Of a stretch of 64,000 nt of DNA, positions 1 through 8,523 are shown one piece after another (the first letter of the stretch is position 1; each line of letters opens with the position of its first letter). This stretch comes from Desulfovibrio sp. Huiquan2017. Lineage in GTDB: Bacteria; Desulfobacterota; Desulfovibrionia; Desulfovibrionales; Desulfovibrionaceae. Made by a program: the position numbers and the translations under genes. Under the pieces are notes generated by a model. The model had not been told where the DNA came from. It made no database searches and saw only the letters and a list, made by a program, of their open reading frames with translations. The stretch spans positions 124,001-188,000 of the forward strand of contig NZ_JAFMPN010000001.1 in assembly GCF_017351175.1 (NCBI RefSeq), written 5' to 3'.

Positions 1-153
1 GGCCACGCACAGGGCGCCGTATTCCTGCAGGGTATTGTCCACCGCGCCGTGCAGGTCGCCCTTCCAGACCACCCAGATACCGAAACCGGAGGCCACCAGC
101 CGGGACTGGCTAATGACGGGAAGGGTTTCCAGAAGCTTGACTATGTTTGGCAC
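1..153 (-). CDS. N-terminal part of an unrecognised protein (runs off the window)
   Basis: An open frame reads leftward from a GTG at 151-153 to the window edge without a stop, giving 51 residues that begin MPNIVKLLETLPV. A GAGGTGA Shine-Dalgarno-like sequence lies just upstream of the GTG, which supports this start. The visible part has a hydrophobic stretch with two tryptophans (GIWVVWKGD) but no motif I recognise. The gene lies upstream of the glycosyltransferase at 230-1090 on the opposite side of a 76-base spacer in which I see nothing notable. The product cannot be named from the fragment. Confidence 0.5.
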   Translation of the reverse strand, partial: MPNIVKLLETLPVISQSRLVASGFGIWVVWKGDLHGAVDNTLQEYGALCVA

Positions 154-229
154 GGGGTCACCTCACGCCCTGCGGCGGTCGTTCGCAACGGGAAAAGCAT
201 GCGGTGCGGGATGAACCGACCGGCATGCG

Positions 230-1090
230 CTAACGCAATGTATTCAGAGGAACTTCTTTCCCCTCGCGGACCATGCAAAACAGGTTCCAAACACGTTCCG
301 CCTCGGCACTTCTACCTCTTTTTTCACACCCTTGCATGTATATCTCGACCTTTCGCCGCAAGGCCTCCAGGGCCAGCCCCTGCCGGGTTTCGTCAAGTTT
401 CCGACTTTGCAGGATTTTCACCAGCGCCCGGATACGATGCAAATCGGCGCAGGGCACGCATACGGAGAGTTGGTCCGGCCTGCCGCCATGTTTCCGGGTC
501 AACGGTTCGCGGACCAGCCCCACCGGAAAATGCAGACAGGCGCGCAACCACATGTCGTAATCCTCGCAGGACGGCATGGCCGTGTCGAAGGGCCCCATGA
601 CCTCCCAGGCCCGGCGGGTGAACATGGTACACGACGGACTGATCAGGCACATCTCCAGGGAAGCCTCGAAAAACCACCCTTCGGGCTTGGCGTAACGCGC
701 GGGCTGGTTGACCCGCTTGCCGCCCCGGTACCAAATTTCCTCGGTCTGGCAGATTTCGTAACCATGTTCGGCCATGTAGGCGAGCTGGGTTTCGAGCTTG
801 CGCGGCAACCACTCGTCGTCGGAGTCGAGCAAGGCCGCGACCTCGCCCACGCATTCAGCCAGTCCGGTGTTGCGCGCCCCCGAGACGCCCTGGTTCGCCT
901 GGCGGCGATAATGGATGCGCGGGTCGGCGTAGCGGGCCACCACCGCCTCGGTGTCGTCGGTAGAGCCGTCATCAATGATCCGGCATTCCCAGCGGGCGTA
1001 GGTCTGGGACAAGACAGATTCGAGCGCCCTGCCGAGATATTCCGCCCGGTTGTAGGTGGGCAGGATGATGGAGACCAGAGATTTTTTCAT
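230..1090 (-). CDS. Family 2 glycosyltransferase
   Basis: This 286-residue protein has the GT-A fold signature of family 2 glycosyltransferases. It starts SLVSIILPTYNRAEYLGRAL, continues with DDGSTDDT near residue 42, and has the metal/sugar-nucleotide motif LLDSDDEW near residue 88. A C-terminal CEDYDMWLR segment matches the acceptor-side ED region of the family. It should transfer a sugar from a nucleotide-sugar donor to a cell-surface polysaccharide or lipid; donor and acceptor cannot be told. I start at the ATG at 1088-1090, which has AAGGG upstream and gives the usual family N-terminus; a longer upstream frame adds 23 residues without homology. It is divergent from a family 4 glycosyltransferase 72 bases away, so the pair probably serves one surface glycan. 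Confidence 0.9.
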   Translation of the reverse strand: MKKSLVSIILPTYNRAEYLGRALESVLSQTYARWECRIIDDGSTDDTEAVVARYADPRIHYRRQANQGVSGARNTGLAECVGEVAALLDSDDEWLPRKLETQLAYMAEHGYEICQTEEIWYRGGKRVNQPARYAKPEGWFFEASLEMCLISPSCTMFTRRAWEVMGPFDTAMPSCEDYDMWLRACLHFPVGLVREPLTRKHGGRPDQLSVCVPCADLHRIRALVKILQSRKLDETRQGLALEALRRKVEIYMQGCEKRGRSAEAERVWNLFCMVREGKEVPLNTLR

Positions 1091-1162
1091 GTATCGGAAC
1101 CCTTGCTTTCGCCGTCGCGAACTGTCATGTTGTGTATCCAACAGTCCACCCAGGCGCAATCA

Positions 1163-2272
1163 ATGAGAATATTTCAAGTCATCAATGTCCGCTGGTTCAA
1201 CGCGACCGCATGGTACGCCATAACCCTGAGCAAACTCCTGGCCGACGCGGGACACGAGGTGCTGGTGCTGACCCAAGCCGGGACCCAATCCGAAGATATG
1301 GCTCGGAAAGCCGGACTGGACACCGTGGCCGTGGACCTGAACACGACCAATCCCGTGCGGTTCGCCGCTGCCGCAAGGCATATCACACAACTGTTGCGCA
1401 CGCATCGTCCGGATATCGTCAACTGCCACCGGGGAGAAGGCTTTTTCCTCTGGGGGCTGCTCAAATTTTGCGGCTTCCACTACCGGCTGGTGCGCACGCG
1501 CGGCGACCAACGCCCACCCCGTTCCGATGCGATCAACCGCTGGCTTCACGCGGGCGTGGCCGACGCCGTGGTGGTCACCAACCGGCGCATGGCGGACTAT
1601 TTCCTGCAAAAGATGCGCACCCCGGGGCACGGAGTGTGGCTCATCCACGGCGGCGTGGATACGGCAAAATTCCACTTCGATCCGACCGGGCGCGACAAGG
1701 TTCGCGAAGAATTCGGCTTCGGCCCGGACGACCTGGTCATCGGCCTGCTCGGCCGCTTCGACCGGGTCAAGGGCCACCAGGAGACCATCGAAGCCGTGGC
1801 AGGCCTGCGCCGACGCGGCCTGGACAACATCCGCCTGTTCCTCATTGGCTTCGATACCGCCATGACCACGGACCAGATCCAAGAGCATATCCGCGACGCT
1901 GGAGTCGAGGACATCACCCGCATCAGCGGCCGCAGGGACGATGTGGCCGCCTGCATCAGCGCCCTGGACATCGGCGTGGTCGCATCCCTGTGGTCCGAGG
2001 CCATCGCCCGCTCGGCCCTGGAGATCATGGCCGAGGACCGTCCCCTGGTATCCACTGACGTGGGCGTCATGCCGGACCTGGTGGATCCCGCCGTGATGGT
2101 GCGCCCCGGCGACGTGGACGGGCTGGCCAAGGCCATCGAAAGCGTCGCCACGGACGCCCGGCTGCGCGAACAGGTCCTGACCGCGCAGAAGCGGACCATG
2201 TCCCAACTGACCCTGGACGAATTTCTCAAGCGATCCCTGAATCTTTACCAGAGCCTGCTGGACGGGGACTGA
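1163..2272 (+). CDS. Family 4 (GT-B) glycosyltransferase
   Basis: A 369-residue GT-B glycosyltransferase. The N-terminal Rossmann half begins MRIFQVINVRWFNATAWYA; the C-terminal half has IGLLGRFDRVKGHQETIEA near residue 193, typical of group 1 enzymes, and the E-x7-E-like donor site in SEAIARSALEIMAEDRPLVS. It probably transfers a sugar from an activated donor during lipopolysaccharide or surface glycan assembly on the cytoplasmic side of the membrane. The ATG at 1163 is chosen because the family N-terminus starts there. It is divergent from the family 2 enzyme and converges on the transglycosylase at 2278. The exact sugar is unknown. Confidence 0.9.
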   Translation: MRIFQVINVRWFNATAWYAITLSKLLADAGHEVLVLTQAGTQSEDMARKAGLDTVAVDLNTTNPVRFAAAARHITQLLRTHRPDIVNCHRGEGFFLWGLLKFCGFHYRLVRTRGDQRPPRSDAINRWLHAGVADAVVVTNRRMADYFLQKMRTPGHGVWLIHGGVDTAKFHFDPTGRDKVREEFGFGPDDLVIGLLGRFDRVKGHQETIEAVAGLRRRGLDNIRLFLIGFDTAMTTDQIQEHIRDAGVEDITRISGRRDDVAACISALDIGVVASLWSEAIARSALEIMAEDRPLVSTDVGVMPDLVDPAVMVRPGDVDGLAKAIESVATDARLREQVLTAQKRTMSQLTLDEFLKRSLNLYQSLLDGD

Positions 2273-2277
2273 TCCGG

Positions 2278-3201
2278 TCAGCCGCCGAAGAGTTCCCGGG
2301 TCTTGGCGATTCGGTCGGCCACGGCCAAAACGGTCATGGCGTAGCTCTCGGAATGATTGTAGCGATAGATGACCTTGAGCTTCTGCGCATCGGTCATGGA
2401 ATCCTTCCAGCCGTGCTCGGCCACGAAGTTGGCCATGGAATACAAAGCGTCCCGGGTGTCGAAGAGGTCCACGCGCCCGTCTCCGGTCCCGTCCCGGCCA
2501 TAATGCTCGGCATTGGTCGGCATGAACTGGCACAGACCGATGGCCCCATACACGGAGCTGCGGATGGTCAGCGGATCCTGGCCGTTTCCCTTGGCGTAAA
2601 GGATGAGCGCCTTGAGCTCCTCATAGGCCCAATCCCCCTTCTCTCTGGTCCGTTTCTTCAGCCAATCCAATGTCTCTTCGGAAATATCCGCGCGCTCGAT
2701 GCGTCCCCGGATAAGCTCGAAATCACCGGCCAAAGCCATGGATGCCAGGATGGTGAAGGCATTGTAATCGCCAACGCTCATGCCCAACCGCGATTCCAGC
2801 AACATAAGCGCCGTCAGGACGTCGCCCGGCACGCCATACCGCTCATGAATCAGGGTCAGGTCGGCCCGATGCTCACGATAAAAGGCATAGGCCCCGGCGA
2901 TGAGCAGCGGATTGAGGTAGCGGTCCATGACCTCGGGTTTCGGCTGAGGCCCCGGAGCCCTGGCCGAAAGACGGGTGTTGAGCAGAACATTCATCTTGCG
3001 GGCCATGATCTCGGGCTGAAACTCAAGGTCCGGACTGGAAAAAAAATAGGTGATCTTGCGCCGTTCAAAGCCGTCTAGGGTCAGCCGCCCCACGAGCGGG
3101 TCCCACACGGACCCGGCCAAGGCCGTTCCCGCCGCCCCCAAAATCGTCAGGGCACAAATGAAAACGGCGGCCAACGTCGTTCCGATGGCCGCGCGTTTCA
3201 T
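2278..3201 (-). CDS. MltB-like lytic murein transglycosylase
   Basis: The 307-residue product starts with a signal peptide (MKRAAIGTTLAAVF, hydrophobic core, ALA/G cleavage-like site). It carries the SLT family 3 (MltB) features: ALMLLESRLGMSVGDYNAFT with the catalytic glutamate, YGAIGLCQFMPTN, and YNHSESYAMTVLAVAD near the end. Such enzymes cleave the MurNAc-GlcNAc bond of peptidoglycan in the periplasm with formation of a 1,6-anhydro ring. The ATG at 3199-3201 is preferred because it starts the signal peptide. It is the last of three same-strand genes (TolC, dual-CXXC protein, this gene) separated by short gaps, so probably one operon. Confidence 0.85.
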   Translation of the reverse strand: MKRAAIGTTLAAVFICALTILGAAGTALAGSVWDPLVGRLTLDGFERRKITYFFSSPDLEFQPEIMARKMNVLLNTRLSARAPGPQPKPEVMDRYLNPLLIAGAYAFYREHRADLTLIHERYGVPGDVLTALMLLESRLGMSVGDYNAFTILASMALAGDFELIRGRIERADISEETLDWLKKRTREKGDWAYEELKALILYAKGNGQDPLTIRSSVYGAIGLCQFMPTNAEHYGRDGTGDGRVDLFDTRDALYSMANFVAEHGWKDSMTDAQKLKVIYRYNHSESYAMTVLAVADRIAKTRELFGG

Positions 3202-3220
3202 GCGCCGTTTGGGCTTTGGA

Positions 3221-3427
3221 TCAAATTCGATCCATGGGGACAAAACCCATCTCCTCTTCGAAGTCCTCGTCCATTCTGGAGAAGAACTCCTTGAGATCAT
3301 AGACCTTGCCGCAGGATGGGCATTTCAACGTAACCTCGCGACATCCCCGGTAGGCGGTCAGATCGAGACCGCATTTCTCGCACTTCATGCCCCTGGCGCA
3401 CCAGGTACGCTTGCGACCGGAAAACAC
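3221..3427 (-). CDS. Small dual-CXXC protein
   Basis: A 55- to 68-residue protein with two CXXC pairs, CEKC and CPSC, in a zinc-ribbon-like arrangement, plus an extra Cys (GCRE) between them and an acidic tail (MDEDFEEEMG). It resembles the small dual-CXXC (seleno)protein family of sulfate reducers as I remember it; no selenocysteine codon is needed here. Two starts are possible. GTG at 3425-3427 gives 68 residues including an additional WCARG and sits 12 bases after AAGGAGG, which lies inside the last codons of tolC. ATG at 3386-3388 gives 55 residues. I chose the GTG. Function is unknown; metal binding or redox activity is inference. Confidence 0.65.
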   Translation of the reverse strand: MFSGRKRTWCARGMKCEKCGLDLTAYRGCREVTLKCPSCGKVYDLKEFFSRMDEDFEEEMGFVPMDRI

Positions 3428-3431
3428 GGTG

Positions 3432-4793
3432 CTACTTGACCTCCTTGAGGCCGAGGTTCTTTTCGCCCATGGCCACGTAGAGTTTGGATACGGCGGTGCC
3501 GTAGTCGGCCAGAGCCTGGGACAGCTGAGCCTCGGACAGGCTAAGGCGTTCCTGGGCATTGAGCACGTCGGTGTTGGTGCCAACCTGGGCCTGATATCGG
3601 GCCACGGCCATGCGGTAGGCCTCTTCGGCGGCAACCACGGACTTCTTGGCCACGGAGATGCGGTCGGCCGCCTCCTGCAAATTCAGGATGGAGCTCTTGA
3701 CCTCGAAGCCCGCGTTGAGCCGGGTGTTCTCCAGGTCGGCCTGCATCTGCTTGACCATTTCGTCGTACTTCTTGGAGTCGTAGTAGTCGGAACCCCAAGA
3801 GAAAATTTCCATGGAGGCGTCCACCCCGGCAGTCCAGTATTCGCCGGCCTTCTCGGAGGAGTACCCGTTGCCGTTACTGGCGGGATCGTCACCGCGGGTG
3901 ACGTAGTCCCAATGCCCGTTGACCGAAGGATAGAAACTGCTCTCGGACATGGTCACATCCTTCTGGGCCATCTCCACGCTCTTCTGACCGATGAGCAAAT
4001 CCGGCCGATGGTCATAGGCCCGAGTCAGGCAATCCCTAAGGGACAAATCGAAGGGGATGTACTTCAGTTCGCCCACGTATTGGATCGGAGCTTCCAAGGG
4101 TATGTTCAGCAGGGTGTTCAACTGGGCTTCCTGGGTGAAGACGTTGTTGCGCGCCTTGAGCAGCTCCTGCTTGGAAGTGGCCAGATCGACCTCGGCGTCG
4201 AGGACCTCGGCCTTGGGCCGCAGGCCGACCTCGTAGAAGGCGTTGGTTACCTTGAGCTGGGATTCCAGACGGGCCACGGAGTCCTCGGCGGACTTCACAT
4301 CCATACGCGCCTTGAGCAGAGAAAGGAAATTGGCCTGAACAGCCTCGATCAGAGTCAATTCCACGTTGGTCAGGGACGCCTCGGTGGACTCCTTGTTCAG
4401 CTTGGCCTTCTGCCAGTTGGCCAGCAGGTTGAACCCCTGGAAGATCGGCTGCGTCAGGTTCACGGAGGCGACCCAGTCTCCGTCCTTGCCGCTGTAGGTG
4501 TAATCACGGTTGTAGTGAGTGTACCCGTAGGAACCGCTCAGGGCCGGGCCGAACTTGCCCAGGGCTGAGCGCTGACCGTGCGCGGCGCCACGCAGTTGGG
4601 CGCGGATGGACTGCATGTTCGGATTGTATCCCAGAGCCCTCTGCACGCACCGTTCCAGATCGTAGGGTCCGGAAATGTCTTCGGCCCCGCCTTTATCCAT
4701 GGCGGGGTCGGCGTCCTGGGCGAATGCGATTCCGGCCGAAGCCAGCAGGGCTGAAAGCATCAGAGCCAAAAATAAAAACCGTGTGCGGTCCAT
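3432..4793 (-). CDS. TolC family outer membrane protein
   Basis: A 453-residue outer membrane efflux protein. It has a signal peptide ending around AGIAFAQDA, then YDLERCVQRALGYNPNM, the classic start of the first OEP repeat, and a second repeat beginning LSLRDCLTRAYDHRPDL near residue 250. Long heptad-rich helices between them (for example ARLESQLKVTNAFYEVGLRP) match the TolC periplasmic tunnel. It would form the outer membrane duct of a type I secretion or drug-efflux system. No inner-membrane ABC or membrane-fusion gene is adjacent. AGGAA sits 8 bases before the ATG. Likely first gene of the run into the dual-CXXC and MltB-like genes. Confidence 0.9.
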   Translation of the reverse strand: MDRTRFLFLALMLSALLASAGIAFAQDADPAMDKGGAEDISGPYDLERCVQRALGYNPNMQSIRAQLRGAAHGQRSALGKFGPALSGSYGYTHYNRDYTYSGKDGDWVASVNLTQPIFQGFNLLANWQKAKLNKESTEASLTNVELTLIEAVQANFLSLLKARMDVKSAEDSVARLESQLKVTNAFYEVGLRPKAEVLDAEVDLATSKQELLKARNNVFTQEAQLNTLLNIPLEAPIQYVGELKYIPFDLSLRDCLTRAYDHRPDLLIGQKSVEMAQKDVTMSESSFYPSVNGHWDYVTRGDDPASNGNGYSSEKAGEYWTAGVDASMEIFSWGSDYYDSKKYDEMVKQMQADLENTRLNAGFEVKSSILNLQEAADRISVAKKSVVAAEEAYRMAVARYQAQVGTNTDVLNAQERLSLSEAQLSQALADYGTAVSKLYVAMGEKNLGLKEVK

Positions 4794-4891
4794 ATTGAAA
4801 TTCCTACTTGAAATTACTCGTTAAGTTGAACCATCAACAATCATCAACCCAACTATTTAACGACTTTTTTTCGAGTCCGCAAGCTTAAACG

Positions 4892-5683
4892 TCATACCTT
4901 TCGCAAGGCCGCACAGTCCGACGGATCGCCCTGAAGCTTTTCCAGGGTATGTCGGAAAGTCGGGAGCAGCGGCTCCAGGCACTCGGCCACGGCCTTGGGG
5001 CTGCCGGGCATGTTGACGACAAGCGCCCCGCCCAAGGTCCCGGCGACGGCCCGGGAGATAGCCCCGTGGGGAGTTTTGGCCAGGCTGGCCATGGTCATGG
5101 CCCGTTCATAGCCGGGCAACCTTTTTTCGATGACGGCCAGGGTCGCTTCCGGGGAGACGTCCCTGGGGGCCACGCCTGTGCCGCCCGTGGTCAAAATAAG
5201 GTCGAATCCCTGGTTCAGGGCCAGGTCGGCAAGCAGTCCCTTGAGCTGGGCGGCCTCGTCCGGAATGACGAACCCCTGCACGCAGTTCAGGTCCAGAACC
5301 GCGCCCACGAGCCTGCCCACCAGCGGGCCGGATTCGTCCACGCGCTCCCCCCGGGCTCCCTTGTCGCTCAGGGTGATCCAGGCCAGAGCGTAGCCGGTAC
5401 GCGCGACCTCGAAGACGCCCTCCCCGGCCGCTGCGTCGTCCAGGACCTCCATCAGATACAGGGGGCTCGACGCCGCGCCCGCGCCCTGGGGCAGCCAGGT
5501 CGTCGAACGCACCAAAAACGCCCCCCCTTTCCCGGTCAGCCGGTCGCCGACGCGCAGGCCGGGCCGGACCGTGTCCGTAACCAGGGCCGCTGGGAACGGG
5601 GTCTCGTCGCCGGAACAGAGATAGACGAAGCCGCCCTTCTCCACCGGGGCCGCCAGACGGCAATTCAGACTCTTGCAGGACAT
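4892..5683 (-). CDS. MogA/MoaB-type molybdopterin biosynthesis protein with N-terminal extension
   Basis: A 263-residue protein whose C-terminal half (about 98-250) is the MoCF_biosynth fold: AWITLSDKGARGERVDESGP, the TTGGTGVAPRDVSPEAT nucleotide/MPT-binding loop, and ALVVNMPGSPKAVAECL. MogA adenylylates molybdopterin before metal insertion. The first about 95 residues (MSCKSLNCRLAAPVEKGGFV onward) look like a MOSC-like or other beta-rich extension; I cannot place it securely. GGGAG lies just upstream of the ATG. It follows the DUF1614 membrane protein by 19 bases. In a sulfate reducer the cofactor would serve formate dehydrogenases and similar Mo/W enzymes (inference). Confidence 0.82.
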   Translation of the reverse strand: MSCKSLNCRLAAPVEKGGFVYLCSGDETPFPAALVTDTVRPGLRVGDRLTGKGGAFLVRSTTWLPQGAGAASSPLYLMEVLDDAAAGEGVFEVARTGYALAWITLSDKGARGERVDESGPLVGRLVGAVLDLNCVQGFVIPDEAAQLKGLLADLALNQGFDLILTTGGTGVAPRDVSPEATLAVIEKRLPGYERAMTMASLAKTPHGAISRAVAGTLGGALVVNMPGSPKAVAECLEPLLPTFRHTLEKLQGDPSDCAALRKV

Positions 5684-5702
5684 GAGGATTCTCCCTTGAT
5701 TA

Positions 5703-6434
5703 TCAGGCCAGCAGGACCGACAGGATGCCCGCCACGAACACGCCGCCGAAAGTGCCGGGACCGCCGATGGAGACCACCGGCGTCCCCACCCGGTTGCGGA
5801 AGCGCGGCACCAGCAGCGGGATAAGGTTGCCGCCGAGCACGGCCCCCATGGTCCCGGCCACGTAAGCGGCCACCGGGCGGTACTCCGGGGGCACGAAAAA
5901 ATAGACGCACAGAAAGGTGATCAAGGCGGGCAGAACCAGCGGGATGCGCATGCCGGTAAAGGGATCGGGCTTGGACATGGCGTAGCATCCGGCCGCGACC
6001 ATAAGCATGACGAAACCGATCCAGGGATAAACTCCGCCTGCCTGAAAGATCATGTGTTGGCGGATGATAAAGGTGAGACTCAACAACAGGGGCATGAGGA
6101 AGCCGCCAACGTTGATGGCGAAGACCTGCTTCTTGAGTTCGCTTTCCGCCTCCTCCTCGATGCGCACGGGGCGGCCGCCCTCGTCCATACCGAAACGCAT
6201 GGACCGGGGCTTGGAGACCACCACCAGGCGCTCGCTGGTGTGTACAGGGATATTGATCATCCGGCCGAGCAGGATGGCGATGAGCATGAGCACACCCTGA
6301 GCCGGCGTCAGCCCGAGCTTGGAGAAGGCGTCGGCCACCAGGGACACAGGCAGGAACACGAACAGAAAGAAGAGCGCCACCAGCAGGAGCAGCGCCGGGA
6401 TCATGCCGCCGGAATATTGAAAATAGGGGTTCAT
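5703..6434 (-). CDS. DUF1614 family multi-pass membrane protein
   Basis: A 243-residue integral membrane protein with about seven hydrophobic segments. It starts MNPYFQYSGGMIPALLLLVA and contains LIAILLGRMINIPVHTSER and a C-terminal GTPVVSIGGPGTFGGVFVAG, which I associate with DUF1614 proteins. Function is unknown. The ATG at 6432-6434 is preferred (AAGG eight bases upstream); a further 45 upstream residues are open but not family-like. It is divergent from rfbA, sharing a 137-base promoter region, and is followed by the MogA-like gene. Confidence 0.75.
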   Translation of the reverse strand: MNPYFQYSGGMIPALLLLVALFFLFVFLPVSLVADAFSKLGLTPAQGVLMLIAILLGRMINIPVHTSERLVVVSKPRSMRFGMDEGGRPVRIEEEAESELKKQVFAINVGGFLMPLLLSLTFIIRQHMIFQAGGVYPWIGFVMLMVAAGCYAMSKPDPFTGMRIPLVLPALITFLCVYFFVPPEYRPVAAYVAGTMGAVLGGNLIPLLVPRFRNRVGTPVVSIGGPGTFGGVFVAGILSVLLA

Positions 6435-6571
6435 AGTCAACGCCTTGATTGCGGACGCGTCCCGGCCGGTTGCTTTTGCCTTTATCCCGGACCTATAGTA
6501 AGGACGCATCCATGAGGTTCGGATGTATCCTAACCTGAAACCGAAGTAAATCAAAGCACTCAGAGGCATAC

Positions 6572-7453
6572 ATGAAAGGCATCATTCTCGCGGGGGGAGC
6601 GGGCACCCGGCTCCACCCCCTGACCCGGGTGGTCAGCAAGCAATTGCTACCCGTGTACGACAAACCGATGATCTACTATCCCCTGTCCACCCTGATGTTG
6701 GCGGACATCCGGGACATCATGATCATCTCCACCCCCCACGACCTGCCCAACTTCCGCAAGCTCCTGGGGGACGGCTCCCGGCTCGGCCTGAACCTGACGT
6801 ACCGCGAGCAGCCCCAGCCCGAGGGCCTGGCCCAGGCATTTCTCATCGGCGAGGACTTCATCGGTTCCGACAATGTCTGCCTGGTGCTCGGCGACAATAT
6901 CTTCCACGGCCACGGCCTGAGCTCCCTTCTCATGGCGGCGGGACAGCTGACCCGGGGCGGCCGGGTCTTCGCCTATCTGGTCAAGGACCCGGAACGCTAT
7001 GGCGTCGTCGAATTCGACAAGAACTTCAAGGCGCTGTCCATTGAGGAAAAACCGAGCAAGCCCAAGTCCAAATATGCGGTCACCGGACTGTATTTCTACG
7101 ACAACGACGTCATCGGCATGGCCAAATCGCTCAAGCCCTCGGCACGCGGGGAGCTGGAGATCACGGATATCAACCGGCTCTACCTTGAACGCGGCGACCT
7201 GGAGGTCCAAACCCTGGGCCGGGGCTACGCCTGGCTGGATATGGGCACCCACGAGTCCCTGCATGGGGCGGCAGGCTTCGTGCGCGCGGTCCAGGCCCGG
7301 CAGGGCTACGTCATTTCGAGCCCCGAGGAGATCGGCTACCGCATGGGGTTCATCTCCCGCGAACAGCTCATGCAGCTGGCCTCGGAAATGAGCAACAACG
7401 ACTACGGCAGGTATCTCATGGAAATGGCCAAGGAAGACCTCGGCAACTCCTAA
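6572..7453 (+). CDS. rfbA: Glucose-1-phosphate thymidylyltransferase
   Basis: A 293-residue enzyme nearly identical in layout to RfbA/Rml[21 protein letters not shown] at the nucleotide site, [38 protein letters not shown] with the metal-binding Asp, and [13 protein letters not shown]. It joins glucose 1-phosphate and dTTP to make dTDP-glucose, the first step to dTDP-rhamnose and related sugars. The length equals the family norm. AGAGG precedes the ATG. RfbB, C and D are not beside it, so the rest of the pathway must be elsewhere. Confidence 0.96.
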   Translation: MKGIILAGGAGTRLHPLTRVVSKQLLPVYDKPMIYYPLSTLMLADIRDIMIISTPHDLPNFRKLLGDGSRLGLNLTYREQPQPEGLAQAFLIGEDFIGSDNVCLVLGDNIFHGHGLSSLLMAAGQLTRGGRVFAYLVKDPERYGVVEFDKNFKALSIEEKPSKPKSKYAVTGLYFYDNDVIGMAKSLKPSARGELEITDINRLYLERGDLEVQTLGRGYAWLDMGTHESLHGAAGFVRAVQARQGYVISSPEEIGYRMGFISREQLMQLASEMSNNDYGRYLMEMAKEDLGNS

Positions 7454-7479
7454 CGGGACGACCCGTGGGCGAAAACGAC

Positions 7480-7513
7480 GAAGCCGCCTCCCCCGACAAT
7501 GGGAAGCGGCTTC
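7480..7513 (+). terminator. Hairpin after rfbA
   Basis: GAAGCCGC at 7480-7487 pairs with GCGGCTTC at 7506-7513, with an inner TCCC/GGGA pairing. No T-run follows on the plus strand, so termination of rfbA is only probable. Confidence 0.45.
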
Positions 7514-7524
7514 ATGAGAGAGAA

Positions 7525-7552
7525 AAAAACGCGGTCCGAAGACCGCGTTTTT
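7525..7552 (-). terminator. Bidirectional intrinsic terminator
   Basis: CGCGGTC (7530-7536), loop CGAA, GACCGCG (7541-7547), flanked by five A before and five T after. It lies just past the stop of the small membrane protein gene on the minus strand and would also stop transcripts leaving rfbA. Confidence 0.8.
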
Positions 7553-7558
7553 CATGTG

Positions 7559-7702
7559 CTAGTGATGGTCGCTGTGCATGGCCTCGCGCACACGGATGAT
7601 ACCGATGGTGAGAATCCAGGCCAGGTAGATGAAAATCAGGGACACGCCGACAAAGCCGGGGCCCGAGCTCTGAGCCATACCGTGAAGCAGTTCGCCAATC
7701 AT
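7559..7702 (-). CDS. 47-residue single-pass membrane protein
   Basis: A short gene of 48 codons starting at the ATG 7700-7702 with a strong AGGAGG six bases upstream. The protein begins MIGELLHGMAQSSG, has one membrane helix (VGVSLIFIYLAWILTIGIIR) and ends REAMHSDHH with a His/Asp-rich tail. An intrinsic terminator follows directly. The combination of a strong ribosome site, a clean hydrophobic helix and a dedicated terminator argues that it is a real monocistronic gene. I do not recognise a family. A small subunit of a membrane respiratory complex is one possibility, but nothing adjacent supports it. Confidence 0.75.
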   Translation of the reverse strand: MIGELLHGMAQSSGPGFVGVSLIFIYLAWILTIGIIRVREAMHSDHH

Positions 7703-7959
7703 GTTATCCTCCTCAATCACCCTTTTTTAGCTTGAAAAGATGTATCTTATTGCCCCCCGAATCGCCTTGTTGTCAACCCCATTCCGCCATTTGCCCAGCT
7801 CCTCGACGCCCGTTTGAACAGCTGCTCGCGCAAGCCTCGCCGGAGGACGGCCGCGCTTTCGCGTCCACATTCGCATCCAGCCCAGCCGCTTGTCACAACC
7901 CCGGCTTTGCCCTAGTATTATCCCACAAGGGCAGCACCCTCTTCAGAAAACGGTACGCA

Positions 7960-8523
7960 ATGGGCATCCTGGATTCTCTCGGCAAGCTATTCTCCAAGTC
8001 CGACAAGGGCTCCTCGCCGGCCAAAGGCAAGGCTTCCCGGCCCGTTGAGCGGATGCGGAAGCAGGACGACGTGTCGCTCGAAAAAACGTCCGACGCGAAA
8101 CCCGCCGCCTTCCGCCCCGCCCCCGTGGACGAAGCCGCCCTGGGTTTCAGCATCACCATCAAGGATGGACGGATCACCAAACGCAAGGCGTTCCGCATCT
8201 CGGTGGAAGGCCTGACCGTATTCGTCCACCGGCTGGGCAAGACCTTCCCGGTGACCGATATCAGCGCCTCAGGCCTGGGTTTCCGTTTCCCCAAACCACG
8301 CATGAAGTGCGGTGTGAAGATCAAGATGGACCTGCATCTCAACGGAGGCAGGGAAGTCGAAGGCGTGCTCTGCCAGGTCATGCGCCATGAGCGCGGCGTG
8401 GTCGGCTGCGCCTTCGTAGACCTGGACCGCAAACAGGAGGACGCGGTGGGCCGGATCGTCCTGGAAGGCGAAAAGCAGCTGGCGGCGCGCAGGACCGCTT
8501 CGAGGAAGACGGGCCGGAACTAG
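7960..8523 (+). CDS. PilZ domain protein
   Basis: A 187-residue soluble protein. Residues about 1-65 are charged and low in complexity (KGSSPAKGKASRPVERMRKQ); the rest is a PilZ-like beta barrel with TKRKAFRISVEGL and VTDISASGLGFRF, the (D/N)xSxxG element of c-di-GMP binding. The usual RxxxR is present only loosely (KRKAFR), so ligand binding is likely but not certain. The ATG at 7960 has a weak ribosome site; an upstream open stretch from 7732 lacks protein-like character. It converges with the gene at 8520-8897, sharing 4 bases. Confidence 0.75.
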   Translation: MGILDSLGKLFSKSDKGSSPAKGKASRPVERMRKQDDVSLEKTSDAKPAAFRPAPVDEAALGFSITIKDGRITKRKAFRISVEGLTVFVHRLGKTFPVTDISASGLGFRFPKPRMKCGVKIKMDLHLNGGREVEGVLCQVMRHERGVVGCAFVDLDRKQEDAVGRIVLEGEKQLAARRTASRKTGRN

